In this document: positions 1 to 10,880 of the stretch, in pieces
Layout of the letters: each line of letters begins with the position of its first letter
How positions within the stretch are numbered: the stretch's first letter is position 1
Origin: Diacronema lutheri
Taxonomy: Eukaryota; Haptophyta; Pavlovophyceae; Pavlovales; Pavlovaceae
DNA: 64,000 nucleotides
NCBI GenBank assembly: GCA_019448385.1
Contig: JAGTXO010000005.1
Coordinates: 1-64,000, forward strand
Direction of reading: 5' to 3'
Program-made: the position numbers and the translations under genes
Notes under the pieces: generated by a model
Database searches by the model: none
What the model saw: the letters and a program-made list of their open reading frames with translations, nothing else
Told to the model about the DNA's origin: nothing

Positions 1-760
1 GGGCGCGGTCGCGGGCACGGGCGCGCCCTCGACCCCGTCGCGGTTGAAGACATCGAACTCGACGCACACGCCGTGGTCCTTGAAGTCGGTGGCCTCGCTG
101 TCGTTCGCGTAAGCCTCGGGCGAACTCGCAACGAGCGACGACATCTCGGCGTGGAGCCAGCACATCTCATGCTGACCGCGTGTTCAGGTTCTCGAGCGCT
201 CCGTTGAAAGAGTCACTCTCACCGAGGCGCTCGCTGCACCACACCAGATAGCCATCGAGCTTGTGAGCGTGCTCGTGCGCCCGTGCGAGGTCCTTGGAGA
301 GCGCGTCGGCGCGCGCGCACATGCCGTCGCATGACTTGGCCGGTGTCATGCTGTGCTTCCAAGGCCTGGTGCTCGGCGTTGAGCGTGTCGTGATCCTCGC
401 GAACGAGCTGCAACCAGCTGCAGCAGCCGCGCGACGCCGCTGTCGCCGACGATGCGCTGGAGCATGTGGCCCATGAGGTGTGCGCGGCACGTGGCGAGCG
501 CCACATTTTTTGCGCAGCAGCGCGAGGATCCGGGCGCCGCGGACGAGCCGGCCCATGCACTTGAGCGCGTAGATTCGGCCGCACATGCACGCGCCGACGA
601 CGAGTCGGCGGGCCCCGCCGTCGAGCCAAAAGTTGGCCTCGGCCGCATCGCGGCGGCGGGCGACGCGCTGAAGGATGCGCACGCGGTAGTGCCGGTCGAC
701 GAGCAGCTCGTCGCCGAAGATCTCGTCGGGCAGCAGCTCGGAGACGTTCTGGGGGTACAT
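1..760 (-). other. Unidentified minus-strand coding-like region, probably decayed or split
   Basis: Minus-strand translation gives protein-like stretches, starting at a Met at 760 (MYPQNVSELLPDEIFGDELL) and including a cysteine pair (ACMCGRIY). Further protein-like text continues to the left edge, in more than one frame, so this is either a decayed gene or one with introns I cannot place. I do not recognise the family. It lies head to head with the small ORF at 847. The plus-strand frames over the same bases are Arg/Ala-rich and look like shadows. Confidence is low that one intact product exists. Confidence 0.3.
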
Positions 761-846
761 GCTGTGCGAGCGTGCACGCGACGAGATCTCGTCGGGCGTG
801 CCGTCCGTTCGTTCAGAGCAGAGCGCGTCGGACCGGCAGACAGACG

Positions 847-1050
847 ATGCAGCGCGCGAAGGCACCTGCGGCGCGCGGCGTGGCCTCGCGTGCCGTCACG
901 AAGCCGCCTGCGCGCACTGCGGAGGCGGCGAGCGCGACGAGGGCGGGCGCGGACGAGGTGCTGAGCGGCGTCACGTACGCGCCCTCGCTCGCCGAGCTCG
1001 ACGCCGCGGCGCTGACGATGCGCGCGGCGTACCACACCGACCGCCCCTGA
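847..1050 (+). CDS. Small hypothetical ORF, 67 residues
   Basis: ATG at 847 opens a short frame ending at a TGA at 1048-1050. The N-terminal half is basic and Ala-rich (MQRAKAPAARGVASRAVTKP); the C-terminal half is more ordinary (GVTYAPSLAELDAAALTMRA). No family is recognised. Its start faces the minus-strand region ending at 760, leaving 86 bp that could be a shared promoter. In DNA this GC-rich short open frames arise by chance, so it is only a candidate. Confidence 0.3.
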   Translation: MQRAKAPAARGVASRAVTKPPARTAEAASATRAGADEVLSGVTYAPSLAELDAAALTMRAAYHTDRP

Positions 1051-1175
1051 GACGATGCGCGGCGCCCGCGGAGGACTGGTCCGTTGGCGCGCAAACCGTG
1101 GGCGAAAGGGCGCGAAGCCAACGGCCGTCCGCGCACGTTCAAACGCGCGCATACGGGTGGCATCCTCCCACCTTC

Positions 1176-1508
1176 GGCGCCGCTTTCTAAAAGGGTGTAG
1201 GGTGTAGGGTGTAGGATGCAAACAAGCCCTCCCACATTTGGGCCCGACGTCATTCCTTCTTCGAAGCCGTGACGTTACTCACATACGAGTACCTTTACTT
1301 AGTGTAGGATGTATCTATTCTCTAGGTATTTGCATAGTGTAGGGTGTAGGATAAGTACGGTTACGAAAGTCCCATAGGGGGGAGAAGGAATGACGCTGTG
1401 ACGAAAGAAGGAATGACGTCGGGCCCAAATGTGGGGAGGGCTTGTTTTGCATCCTACACCCTACACCCTACACCCTTTTAGAAAGCGGCGGCGCCTCAGA
1501 GCATGGCG
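1176..1508 (+). mobile_element. Short non-autonomous TIR element (MITE-like), copy A
   Basis: About 330 bp with terminal inverted repeats of roughly 75 bp (1181-1262 against 1413-1487). The TIR holds three GGGTGTA units, then GCAAACAAGCCCTCCC and a GACGTCATTCCTTC block. The interior is much less GC-rich than its surroundings and encodes nothing. Outside the TIR the right end continues GCGGCGGCGCCTCAGAGCAT, matching both ends of copy B. No clear target-site duplication is seen. Length, TIRs and lack of coding suggest a MITE mobilised by an unknown DNA transposase. Confidence 0.75.
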
Positions 1509-1680
1509 TCGTCCAGCGTGGCGTCCAGGATGGCGACTGCGCCCGGGCCGTGACGCCGCGACGTCGTTCGGCTGCGTCACGGAGGAGCGCCATCCGTGCG
1601 CCACGGAGGAGCGGCAGGACCACGACGCGGCGTGACGCTGGACGACGCCATGCTGTATAGGCGCCATGCTGTCGAGCCGC

Positions 1681-2024
1681 CATGCTCTGAGGCGCCGCCG
1701 CTTTTCAAAAGGGTGTAGGGTGTAGGGTGTAGGATGCAAAACAAGCCCTCCCCACATCTGGGCCCGACGTCATTCCTTCTTTCGTCACAGCGTCATTCCT
1801 TCACTCCCTGTAGGACTTTCGTAACCGTACTTATCCTACACCCTACACTATGCAAATACTTAGAGAATAGATACATCCTACACTAAGTAAAAGTACTCGT
1901 ATGTGAGTAACGTCACGGCTTCGAAGAAGGAATGACGTCGGGCCCAAATGTGGGGAGGGCTTGTTTTGCATCCTACACCCTACACCCTACACCCTTTTAG
2001 AAAGCGGCGGCGCCTCAGAGCATG
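1681..2024 (-). mobile_element. Short non-autonomous TIR element (MITE-like), copy B, inverted relative to copy A
   Basis: About 344 bp, nearly the reverse complement of copy A inside as well as at the ends: the AT-richer core with the TACGAGTA/TACTCGTA stretch and the CCGTACTT stretch runs in the opposite order. The outermost 20 bp (CATGCTCTGAGGCGCCGCCG and its complement at 2005-2024) are perfect inverted repeats. The two copies are separated by about 170 bp (1509-1680) which themselves hold partial inverted matches, so 1176-2024 can fold as one large palindrome. Confidence 0.75.
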
Positions 2025-2108
2025 GCGCCCGCCCGCTCGAGCCGGACCTCCGCGCAGCCGGACTCGCCCCGCCCCGGGCTGCTCTGGCTGGGCGACGTCG
2101 TGCGCGCC

Positions 2109-2407
2109 TCAGAACGCCGCGCTCGCCACGCGCACGTAGCCCTCGTCCGGGTCCGGCTCGGGCGCCGCGTCGCGCACCGAGCGCGACGCGGCCTCGACGC
2201 CCGGCGTTTCGGCACGCGAGGCGACGGATGCCTCGTCCGGCCGGCCCCACGGCAGCTGCAGCTCGAGCTGGCGCTGGATGATGCGCGGCGTCGCCACGCG
2301 CCCGTGCTGCACCTCGCGACGTCGCGCGCGCACGTAGAGCACGATCGCCACCGAGCCGCTGAGGCCCATCATCGCGCCGAGCAGCACCGAGATTGTGGTC
2401 TCATTGT
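2109..2407 (-). CDS. Small single-pass membrane protein, 3' exon
   Basis: Minus-strand frame beginning after a good acceptor (CCCAAGCAG) at 2408. It encodes a hydrophobic helix (SVLLGAMMGLSGSVAIVLYV), a basic stop-transfer (RARRRE), then an acidic tail ending PDPDEGYVRVASAAF. The topology is a type I or C-tail membrane protein with a soluble tail of about 65 residues. No family is recognised. Without the upstream exon the first Met is inside the helix (2372), so a spliced 5' part is likely. It stands head to head with the remnant at 2585. Confidence 0.4.
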
Positions 2408-2584
2408 CTGCTTGGGCGCGAACGGAAAACGCGCGAAGGGTGGCGACGAAGATCGTTGGGTTGGGTTGGGCCACCGGCTCCCGAGGATTGCTTGTGGCGC
2501 TCGACTGACCGTTGGCCCAGCTTTTTTTTTTTCTCGAACCTACTGTGGAGCCGCCTGCAGCGTGATCTCCCGCGCACAACGACC

Positions 2585-3400
2585 ATGGCCGCCATCGACC
2601 TGCGCGCCTTCGACGCGGCGCTCGTCAACTGCGAGATCGTGAGCACGCGGCCGGTCAAGCCGAGCGAGCAGGCGCGCACGGTCGACAAGCTGAGCTACGG
2701 GCCGTCGCGCCGCGCGCTCGCCTTCGTCTCGCCGCCCTGCGTCGTCGACTGGCCCGAGCTCACGGGCGACGGCAACTTTGGCACCATGTACGGGCCGACG
2801 GACGTCGACAAGGCGGCGTACACGGCCGGCGTGACCGACAAGGAGCTGCCGATTGAAGGCGCGCCGCTCGCGCAGATGGACGCCTACTTTGGCGCCCTGC
2901 GCGCCATCGACGATCAGCGCGTCGAGACGGTGCACGCGCGCCAGAAAGAGCTGCTCAACACGCGCGGCCTCTCGAAGGAGGAGGTGCGCGGCAAGCTCTC
3001 GCCCGCCGTCAAGCCCAAGTACGAGGACGACACGCTCGCGCACACGCGGCTGAACATGTCGACGCGCACGTTCACGTGGGCGGGCTCCGAGCGCGTCGTG
3101 CCGCTCGTCGACGCGCGGCGCGAACCGGTCGACGAGATCCGGCACAGGACGTCTGCGCCATCGCCACGCAGCTCGACCGCGTCTACACGGGGCTCACGGG
3201 CTCGATGTTTGGCACCAAGTGGAACGTGTGCGGGGTCATGCTCCTGAAGCGCGCCGAGCAGCGGCCGCAGCCCGGCTCGGACGCCTTCGCCTCGTACGGC
3301 GTGCCCGCCTGGGCCGACACGTTCGACTCCACGGGGCTGTACGTGCCCGACGAGCGCGAGCGCGCGGCGGCGCTCGCGGCGGTGGCCGGTCTGCGCACGG
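2585..3400 (+). pseudogene. Fossil of a virus-type replication-associated protein (DUF5871-like, tentative)
   Basis: The reading from ATG 2585 has an ordinary, non-low-complexity composition (AAIDLRAFDAALVNCEIVST; LNTRGLSKEEVRGKLSPAVK). The pattern of a short beta-rich start, an LDD-like helix, a Gln-Lys-Leu-Leu stretch and a conserved P-VK block recalls a small family common in nucleocytoplasmic large DNA viruses and polinton-like elements. That assignment is from memory and tentative. The copy is broken (about one break visible) and runs straight into helicase-like sequence. It is treated as a fossil. Confidence 0.45.
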
Positions 3401-3499
3401 CGCGCGCGCCGGCCGGGCCGGGCGGGCGCGAGCTCGCGCGCGCGCAGGGCTACCATCGCGCCGAGCGGGCTGCGAGCGCGGCGGCGGCGCGCGCGGCGA

Positions 3500-4970
3500 T
3501 GGCCGAGGGCGGCCAGCAGTGCGCGCTCCACGGCGCGGTCGTCAAATCGGCGCTGCGCGGCGTGGGCAATCGGCTGCATCTTTGCGACGCGCCGGGCGGA
3601 ACGGGCAAGACGTTCGTCGAGCGCGCCATTATCGCCGCCGTGCGCGCGGATGGGCACGCGGTCGTCGTGGGCGCGTCCTCGGGCGTCGCCGCCACGCTGC
3701 TGCCCGACGGCCGCACCTTCCACTTGACCTTCAAGGTGCCCGGCGGTGCCGACTCCGACGGGCAAGCCGTTCAATGGCGTGCCGCGCTCCGAGCGCGGGC
3801 GCTCCCTGGCCGCCGCGGCGGCTGGTCGTGTGGGACGAGGCGCCGATGCAGACGCGGTGCCACCTCGACTCGCCTGATCGGTGTTTGCGCGACGTGACGG
3901 GCGTCGACGAGCGCTTCGGCGGCGAGACGCTGCTGCTCGCCGGCGACTTTCGCCAGTGCTTGCCGGTGGTGCGGCGCGGCTCGCGCGCGCAGATCGTGCG
4001 CTCCTGCCTCAAGTACTCGGCGCCGTGGCAGCACGATCGGCAGCACGCCTTGGTCGAGAACGTTCGCGCCTCGAGCGCGGCGCGCGACACGGGCGACGCG
4101 CTCGGCGCGGGCGAGTGGGCGGAGCTGCTGCGCAGCCCCGGCGACGGCGCCGTTCCCGCGGCGGTGCCGGCGGCCGGGGCCATGCCCGGCGCATTCCCGC
4201 TCGATCCCGTGCAGCTGCCCGAGGCCGTCGGCGGCGTCCCCATCCGCGTGGGCTCGGCATACCCGACGGAGCTCGTGACGACTTTGTCCACGGCGCGACG
4301 TGTTGGACCGACGACGGCTCGCTGTGCGACCGCGCGGTGCTCTGCGCCAAGCAGACGGACGTGGCGCGGATCAACTGGCTGGCGATCGGCCGCTTCCCGG
4401 GCGCGGCGGCGAGGTGCGCGTCGGCGGACGAGCTGGCGCGACGACGGGGCGGGCAAGCAGATTGCGCTGGCGTCGGTCGAATTCCTCGACTCGCTCGAGC
4501 ACGCGCAGATGCCGCACCGCGTCCTCGACCTGAAGCCCGGGATGGTGGTGATGCTGCCGCGCAACCTCTCGCCCGGCGAGGGGCTGTGCGGCGGCACGCG
4601 GCTGATCGTGCGCGGCGTGCGCGCCGGCGGCCGGCTGCTCGAGTGCGCACGCCCCGGCGCGGCCGCCGGGCGCGACAGCACCGTGCTCGTCGCGCGTGTC
4701 GACCACCACTCGCCCGACGACGGCACGTTCGCGCTTGTGCGGATGCGCCGCCAGTTCCCCGGTGCGGCCGGCCGTAACGAGGCGCAGGGGCAAGCGCTCG
4801 GGTGCGCGGGCGTGTGGCTCGCCGAGCCGTGCTTCACGCACGGCCAGCTCCACGTGGCCGCTTCGCGCGTCGGGCACACGTCGCGCGTCCGCTTTGCGCT
4901 CGGCGCGGACCTCGTGACGCGCAGCGTCGTCTTCAAAGAGGTGCTCCGCGCGGTCAGCGGTGGCGAGGCG
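3500..4970 (+). pseudogene. Fossil Pif1/Helitron-type SF1B helicase
   Basis: A Walker A box (APGGTGKTF), a GASSGVAATLL motif, a motif II variant (VWDEAPM), a GDFRQCLPVV motif III and a C-terminal module (NEAQGQAL, then HGQLHVAASRV) identify a Pif1-family 5'-3' DNA helicase. The pieces occur in the expected order over about 1.4 kb but not in one frame, so the copy is broken, with a few breaks. Pif1 domains like this occur in Helitrons and in large DNA viruses; the virus-type remnant just upstream leaves both origins open. No Rep/HUH domain is seen. Sequence after 4970 becomes Ala/Arg low-complexity. Confidence 0.75.
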
Positions 4971-5591
4971 GCGGCGGCGGCGCTCGCCGCGGCCGCCGTC
5001 GCCGCCGCGCGCGAATGCGCGGCGGCGGCGCGCGGTGGCGGCGGGCGCGGACGGCGCGCGCGGCGCCGGCGGCGGGCGGCGCGCTGGCGGCGGGCGCGCC
5101 GCCGGCGCGCGGTGCTGGCCAGCACCCGCCGGCGCGACGCCCGCCGCGCCGCTCGCGCCGACGCGCAGCCGTCGGGTGCTCGCCAGCACCGCGCGCCGCG
5201 CGACCGGCCCGCGTACCTGCGCGCCCTTCTAGGGCGCGCAGGGCGGCGCCAATGCGGCCGGCGCGCAGGGGCCTCACGCTGGCGCGCTGCCCGCCGCCGC
5301 GTGGGTCGCCGCTGCGCGCGTGCCGTCGGCGCTGCCGCCGCCCGGCGTCGCGCTCGCGCCGCAGCCGCAGCCGCCGCCGCCGCCGTCGCCGCCGCCTGCC
5401 GCCTGCCGGCAAGCTGGGCAAGTGCGCAGCGGCGGCGACGGCGGTGCGCGACCCGGCGAGCAGGCGGCGCGCCGCCGAGCCGGGGGCGGGCTCCGTGGGC
5501 GACGAGGCTCGCCCGCCACTCGCACTACTCGCGCGCCAAGTGCGCACAACGCGCCCCCCCCCCCCCCCCCCCCCACCCCACCCCCCGATGA

Positions 5592-6490
5592 ATTTAATGC
5601 TCATACCATGGCGTCGCGCCACGGCAGTACGCCCGTGGCCCCGGCGGCCAGCCTCGCGCCGCTACGCCGTGTCGTCGCGGCCGGCGCACACAGCGAACTG
5701 TGTTTCCGCGGCACATGCCCGGCTGCTCGCGCGCTGCAAGCTTGCCGAACTGCTCGCGCTGGAATGGCGCGTTGCGGGCGTGCCCGCGCACCGCGCGTGT
5801 GCCATGCGCGTTCCGGGAGCGCCGCGCCGCGCGCCAAAGCGGCGCGCGGCGGACGTGCGGCCTCGGGCCGAAGAGGGGCCGGCGCGACCGGCCGCGAGGC
5901 GGGCGCAGACGCTCGGCGTGCCGGTCGATGCGTCGTCCAAATCCGCGTCGGGCGGATGCGCGCCTGGGCCGGCGCTGCGTGCAGTCGGCGGGGCCCGGCC
6001 ACGCGCTCGGGCGTAACGTTCGCGCCTGTTCGGCCGAGGCGCACTCGCCGTCCCCTCGCGCCGGCAACGTGCGTGCGGGCCAGCACGCAGGCAGCGTACG
6101 ATGCCACGGCAGCGGCGAGCGCGTCCCCGCCGGTGTGCCGCTCGGCGCCCCGTCACGCGCAACGTGCGCGCCGCCCGCTGCATGCGCACGCATACGCGCG
6201 CTGGCAGCGTGCGCAAAATTGCCCGGGCAAGATCGTCCCGCGCTCGCGCCGCCGACGCATCATTCCATGTGTCCGTTTCGGCATCTGCCACCATCCACCA
6301 GCCCTCGAAAGCCGGCTTGCGCGTGGGCGCCCGTCCGGTGCGAGAAGCGGCTCGCGTCCTCGCGCGGGGCGCCTCCGCGCCAGGCGCCCGGCGCGCGCTC
6401 GTCTTGCCGCGCCACCACGCTGATCTGCGCCCAACCCTCGCTCGCCAATTCCCCCGTCGTCCCTGCTGCGCAGCCCGCAACAGCGCGCGC
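5592..6490. other. No supported gene; low-complexity GC-rich DNA after a C-homopolymer
   Basis: A run of C with a few A residues (about 5551-5586) is followed by DNA open in several frames, with Arg/Ala/Pro-rich translations on both strands and no recognisable motif. The C run could be the pyrimidine tract of an intron on the plus strand, but I could not pair it with convincing exons. A promoter and 5' UTR for the gene starting at 6491 must lie here; no TATA-like box stands out. Confidence 0.5.
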
Positions 6491-8156
6491 ATGGCGCGTG
6501 CACGGCGCGGCGCCTTGAGCAAGTTTTACGTCGTCGGTCGGCAGCCTGTGGAAGACGCGTTTGACGGCCCGATGTGGCCGGTGAGAGTGCCCGGCGTGCC
6601 GCGTGGTGAGCGCCTGCACGGCTTGCCGGGCTCGGCGCGCGCCCAGCCAGCCTCCCTCCATCCCGCCGCAAACCGTGCGTGCGCACCCCGCACACCCGGC
6701 GCTGCGCGGCGCGGCGCAGGCGCGAAAAACGAGGGCAGCGCGTGCTACACGACCGTCCTTATGCAATCGCTCTTCGCCCTGAACATGCTCCGTGCGATGC
6801 TTCGCTCCGCTTCGCGCCGTGCCAACAGCGTCGAGAGGGCGCGTTTTCGGGACTTTGGCACGCTGATCGAGGACACCAGGGCGCCGACACGGCTGTGTCT
6901 TGTGTCCGTCATCGACGTCATCTCGGGCCGTGGCGCGCGAAGGACGCCGCAGGATGCCGCTGAGTTCTTCCGGTTGCTGCTCGGCCGAGTGCCCGGGCTC
7001 GCTGCGGCCTTTGAAGCCGACACACGCGTCGGGCCAGTGCTCGAGCAGATCGCCGTGCCTTCAGAGGCCGGCGAGGGCATCGCCGTACTCGTCAGCGTCG
7101 GCGGCGATGCGGCGCGCGCGCTTGCACACGCTCTGGGGGGCGCCGCTGGGCCGCCGCGGGATCGCCACACGAACGCGGGCCACTCGGGCGTGCTCACGCC
7201 AGCCAGCATTGCTGTCGAGGCGCCGCGCACGACGCGCGGCAATGGCTCGCAGTGCAAGAACAACCGCGCGCTCGTGTGCGCGCCGCGGCTGCTGCTCGGC
7301 GGGCGCGACCACCTCCCCGTCGCCGGCGTGGTGCACGTGGGCGAGGGGCCGATGAGCGGGCACCTTGTCGCCATCGTGCTCCGCAACGAGGCTTGGTTTC
7401 CGTGCGACGACTACAACGTGCGGCGGCGCGCACGGTCGCTCGGTGCCGCGACCGGCGGTCGAGCGCAGCCGCGACCGCCCCGTCCTCCCGCGCGGCACGC
7501 GCGCGTGGCCTGAAAGCTCGCGCGCGCGCCTGCCGCACGCACGCGCGTTGCCCGCGCAGATCTACAACGTGCCTGAGTCCGACGCGCTGGCGTGGGCAAG
7601 TGGTGCGAGCATGCTCGTTCACAGCCGGCTCGACGTGGAGCCGTTGGACCCGGCGCTGGGCTCAGCGTCACCGCCGTCGGCCGCATCGCCTGCGTGGCCG
7701 AGCTCGGAGCCCGACGCGCCGACCTTGCCGGCAGCCTGGCCGCGGGTGCGGCAGATGGCAGCGGTGCCAACAGATGCGACGATCGGCATCGCGGAGACGG
7801 CTGCAGACATCTCTACGGCGGCGATCGGCCCAGCTGCGTGCGAGGCCCGCCAAGTTGTCTCCGTGACGCGCGCATTGCCAACAGCGGTGAGTGCGTCCTC
7901 GTCTCCGGCGGCCGCTGTGCCCCCCCCCCCCCCCCCCCCCCACACACACACAACTCTCCCTACCTTCTTCCTCCTTTCGCACCTCGCACGCGCACGCCGT
8001 CCGCTGTCCGCTGTCCGCGGCCCAAATTGCCTTGCGGAAGCCGAGCAGGCAGAGCCCTGCTTGGATGGCTCCAGCGCGCATCTTGTGGATGGCGACGCTG
8101 TGGGCGAGCACGGACGCTCAAATGTGACCAGTGGCGCGCACGTGCACGTGCGCTAA
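6491..8156 (+). CDS. Divergent ubiquitin-specific protease (C19), four exons
   Basis: The Cys box reads GSACYTTVLMQSLF (catalytic Cys at 6743), followed by TPQDAAEFFRLLL, which matches the QQDAxEFF helix, and a His box SGHLVAIVL (His at 7361) with WFPCDDYN. The end YNVPESDALAWASGASMLVH matches the usual SAYMLFY ending. This supports exons 6491-6605, 6720-7417, 7560-7886 and 8049-8156, with introns GTGAGC..CAG, GTGCGG..CAG and GTGAGT..CAG, all keeping frame (about 415 residues). The last intron holds a C-homopolymer. The catalytic domain is short for USPs (usually about 300-350 residues), so fingers inserts are missing. It probably removes ubiquitin from proteins; the substrate is unknown. The start and last exon are the least certain parts. 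Confidence 0.7.
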
Positions 8157-8941
8157 CTGGACGTCGAGCGTGTGCGCCTTGTCCGCACGTGTGCACTCAC
8201 GTGCGTCTGCGGCGATCTGCCCGGCGTAGTAGTCCGCGCGCGCGGGAGCCGCGTCGGCAGTAGGAGCAGGATAACGTACTTGCGCCTGACGAGGACGGCG
8301 AGAAGTGCGGCTTTTCGCTCGGGGTCTACCATGCCGCCGAGGTTGGCGCTGGCGCGCGTGAGGCAGTCGGAGCGCGCTGGGCCCGGGTTGAAGGCCTCAC
8401 CCCGGGGGACGGGAGGATTCAAGGCGCCGAGCCGCTGCGGGTGCGGCGGGAGGCCCCGGGCGGGTGTGCTAATGCGGCTCGATGGCCGCCTGCCGGGGGG
8501 GGGGGGGGGGGGGGGGGAGGGGGGGGGGGGGGGGGGGGGCGTTGGGCCGCCCGCGGAAACGGAGGTGAGCGTGTGGGAGCGGCGCGCGTCGGCGCGCGCG
8601 GCTGGCGTGCAGCACGGATAAGTCTTGTGTGGACTTCGCGGGGCGGATCCCGGTGCAGGGATCGCCGACGTAGGCCGCGAGCGCGAGCAGGGCGGGGATG
8701 AAGACGGATGATGGGGTTGGGGCCAAGGCCGCCGCACCCGCAGCTATCACGGTGGCAGCGACCGCCACGGTCAGTGCGAGGCTCGCGTGGCCGCTGCGCG
8801 GGCAGCTCGCCCGCCAGGTCCAGGAGGGCCGGCCTGCGGCCTCAGTGCCCAGCGTTGGGCATGTCAGCGTCTGCGTCTGCGGGCCCGCCACTGCGATGGC
8901 GCATTGAGCCTGGCGCACCAAAACGCAATCGGTCCGCCGAT

Positions 8942-8977
<36 letters not shown>

Positions 8978-10860
8978 CGAGGCGTGCGCGGGGGCTTGGG
9001 GTGGGCTCCGGGTGCCGGCGCTGTGCCAGCGGCGGGCTTGGTTGACGCCGTCTCGCCGGGGCCCTTGCGCCTTGCGGCGCGAGCGTCGCGGAGGGGCGTC
9101 GGCTGCGCTGGCTCCGCGTCGGCGGTGGCGTGGGGCAGGCTCTTGTGGAGGGCGGAGCGCTCGCGCACGAGTCGGTTGCCAAGGCGGGCTGTCTGCGTGC
9201 CGTTGGGCTGCGCTTGGGCAGGTAGGACCTGCGGCCTCGGGGGCGGGCGGGTTTTCGTGTTGGGCCAGGCGGCAACGCGCACCGGCCGTGTTCGCGGCCG
9301 GCAGGCGGACGTCCGCAGCGGGGCGGAGAATGCGGGTGAAGCGCTTGCACGGGCGCGGTTCGCACCTGGCGGCCAGGCGATCACGAACCGTTGGGTCGCC
9401 CGGCTGTTTGGTGGAGCCGAGGGCAGCAAGGATAGCGAGCTTGGCCGCCTCATCGGTGACGAGCGGCACTGTTGCCCAGCTCTGTACCTCGAAGCCCTGG
9501 ATGTGCAGGCGTCGGGGAAGTTCCCGGCAGCGTCGCCTGCGTCCGTCGAGAGGCGGACCGAAGTCGCGCCCGTGCCCCCGTTGGCGACACCGAGCTCTCG
9601 CTCGTTCACACCGGCCCGCCGACGCGGGCGCGTGGTGCGCGCGCGTTGGGTGCGTGTCTGCCTCGAGCAGCGTGCCCAGTCGCAGTGTGGGCGCGTGTCC
9701 GTCTGCCTCAAAACGCCACGTGGAGGGGAAGGCGCGGGGCGGGCTCGCCGAGGAGGTGCCGCCGCTCGCTGCCACCCGGCGCGGGCTCGGGGCAGCCGTC
9801 TTCGGGTGCCGCGCTCTTCGCGCCATGCACGAACGTTCCGCCGCGCTCGCAGCGCGCGAGCGCACACACAGAGCGCGCGGCGACCCCGGCGGGGGCAGTG
9901 CGTCCCGGTGGCACTCGCGGGCGCGCGCCTGGCCTGGGCGCAGCTGGGCGCGTTGCCGCCCGCGCAGCGAGCCGCCCGCGCGCCTCGCCGCGCGCGCGCT
10001 TCGTCGCACGCGTGCGCCCTGCATGCACGCGCACAGCGCGCGGCGGCTCGGCGCAGTGCAAGGCAGAGCGTGCTGCAACGGTTGCGAGGGCGCGCACGCG
10101 CGGCGCGGCGCGCCCCTGTGTGGTCGCCTGCGCGCGGCGCGTGGTCCGGACGCAGCTCGGTGGCGTGATGCCGTTCGTGCAACACAGTGCGCGTGAGAGC
10201 CGCACGTGCACACCTGCAGTGCAACGCGGCATTGCGCGCGTTGCGTGGGCGGAGCGCGGCTGGATGTGCTTGAGGTCGCGCAGCATGCCGCGCGCCGCGC
10301 GCTGTGCGGCGCAGCGAGTCGGCCATGCCCCTGGTCCTCGTCTCCGGGGGGGGGGGGGGGGTGGTGGTGGCAACCAGGATCCGCCAGCGCGTGGTGGGCG
10401 CCGTCCAACTCCCAGCCAGGATGCGCCCCGTTCTTCCCCGACACTCTCCGTCCAAACCCGCCGCCCAGCCTGCCGCCGCACCCGCCGCCAACGCCGCCGC
10501 GCACCCATCCGCCGAGCTCACCTCGCGCGCGCTCGCGCTCACGCTGCGCGACGAGGCTGCGCAGGCCGGCGCGCGGCCGTGCAGAGCAGCGCAGGCCGGC
10601 GCGCGGCCGCGCGCGCGCGCTCACGTTGCGGCCGCGCAGCGAGCTTTCGCCGCGTCGCAGCCCCTCCGAGCAGCCACGATGCACGCCCCCGGAGGACGTT
10701 GGCCGCGCTCGGAGGCCGCGCTCGGGCGCGCAAAGAGAGGCGGCGCGGGCAAACGAGTAGGCTCGGCGCGCTGGCGGGTCCTGGTTGTGGGAGAGCGGGG
10801 CATTCTCCAGGGCATCATGTAAATTCTCCCAAGTATCATCCGGGCCGCCATCCGGACACT
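8153..10860 (-). other. Candidate spliced minus-strand gene of unknown function
   Basis: The minus strand holds several protein-like segments between homopolymer C tracts: about 10,860-10,770 (PDDTWENLHDALENAPLSHN), 10,330-10,150, 9,740-9,290 (LHIQGFEVQSWATVPLVTDE), 8,920-8,640 (a hydrophobic stretch, SLALTVAVAATVIAAGAAAL) and 8,400-8,160 (MVDPERKAALLAVLVRRKYV). C tracts at 8,498-8,540 and 8,943-8,977 sit just upstream of possible acceptors, as in confirmed introns elsewhere in the window. Exon joins are not proven and no family is recognised; the product would have at least one membrane segment. The rest of this interval shows nothing else. Confidence 0.35.
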
Positions 10861-10880
10861 GACGTGCCCACAGTCTGCAG

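Noticed and set aside
1190-2010. Internal telomere array
   Set aside because: GGGTGTA units occur only three at a time inside the TIRs of two small elements, not as a long array.
3500-4970. Autonomous Helitron
   Set aside because: No Rep/HUH motif or Helitron ends were found around the helicase remnant, and the neighbour upstream is of virus type.
3731-5125. Minus-strand frame opposite the helicase remnant
   Set aside because: The plus strand carries ordered helicase motifs; the minus translation is low-complexity.
5551-5590. C-homopolymer as an assembly gap
   Set aside because: Similar tracts occur at supported introns on both strands in this window, so they appear genuine, though lengths may be imprecise.
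8842-10542. Long plus- and minus-strand Arg-rich frames taken whole
   Set aside because: Full-length translations are not protein-like. Only short segments between C tracts look coding, and these are reported as a tentative spliced gene.
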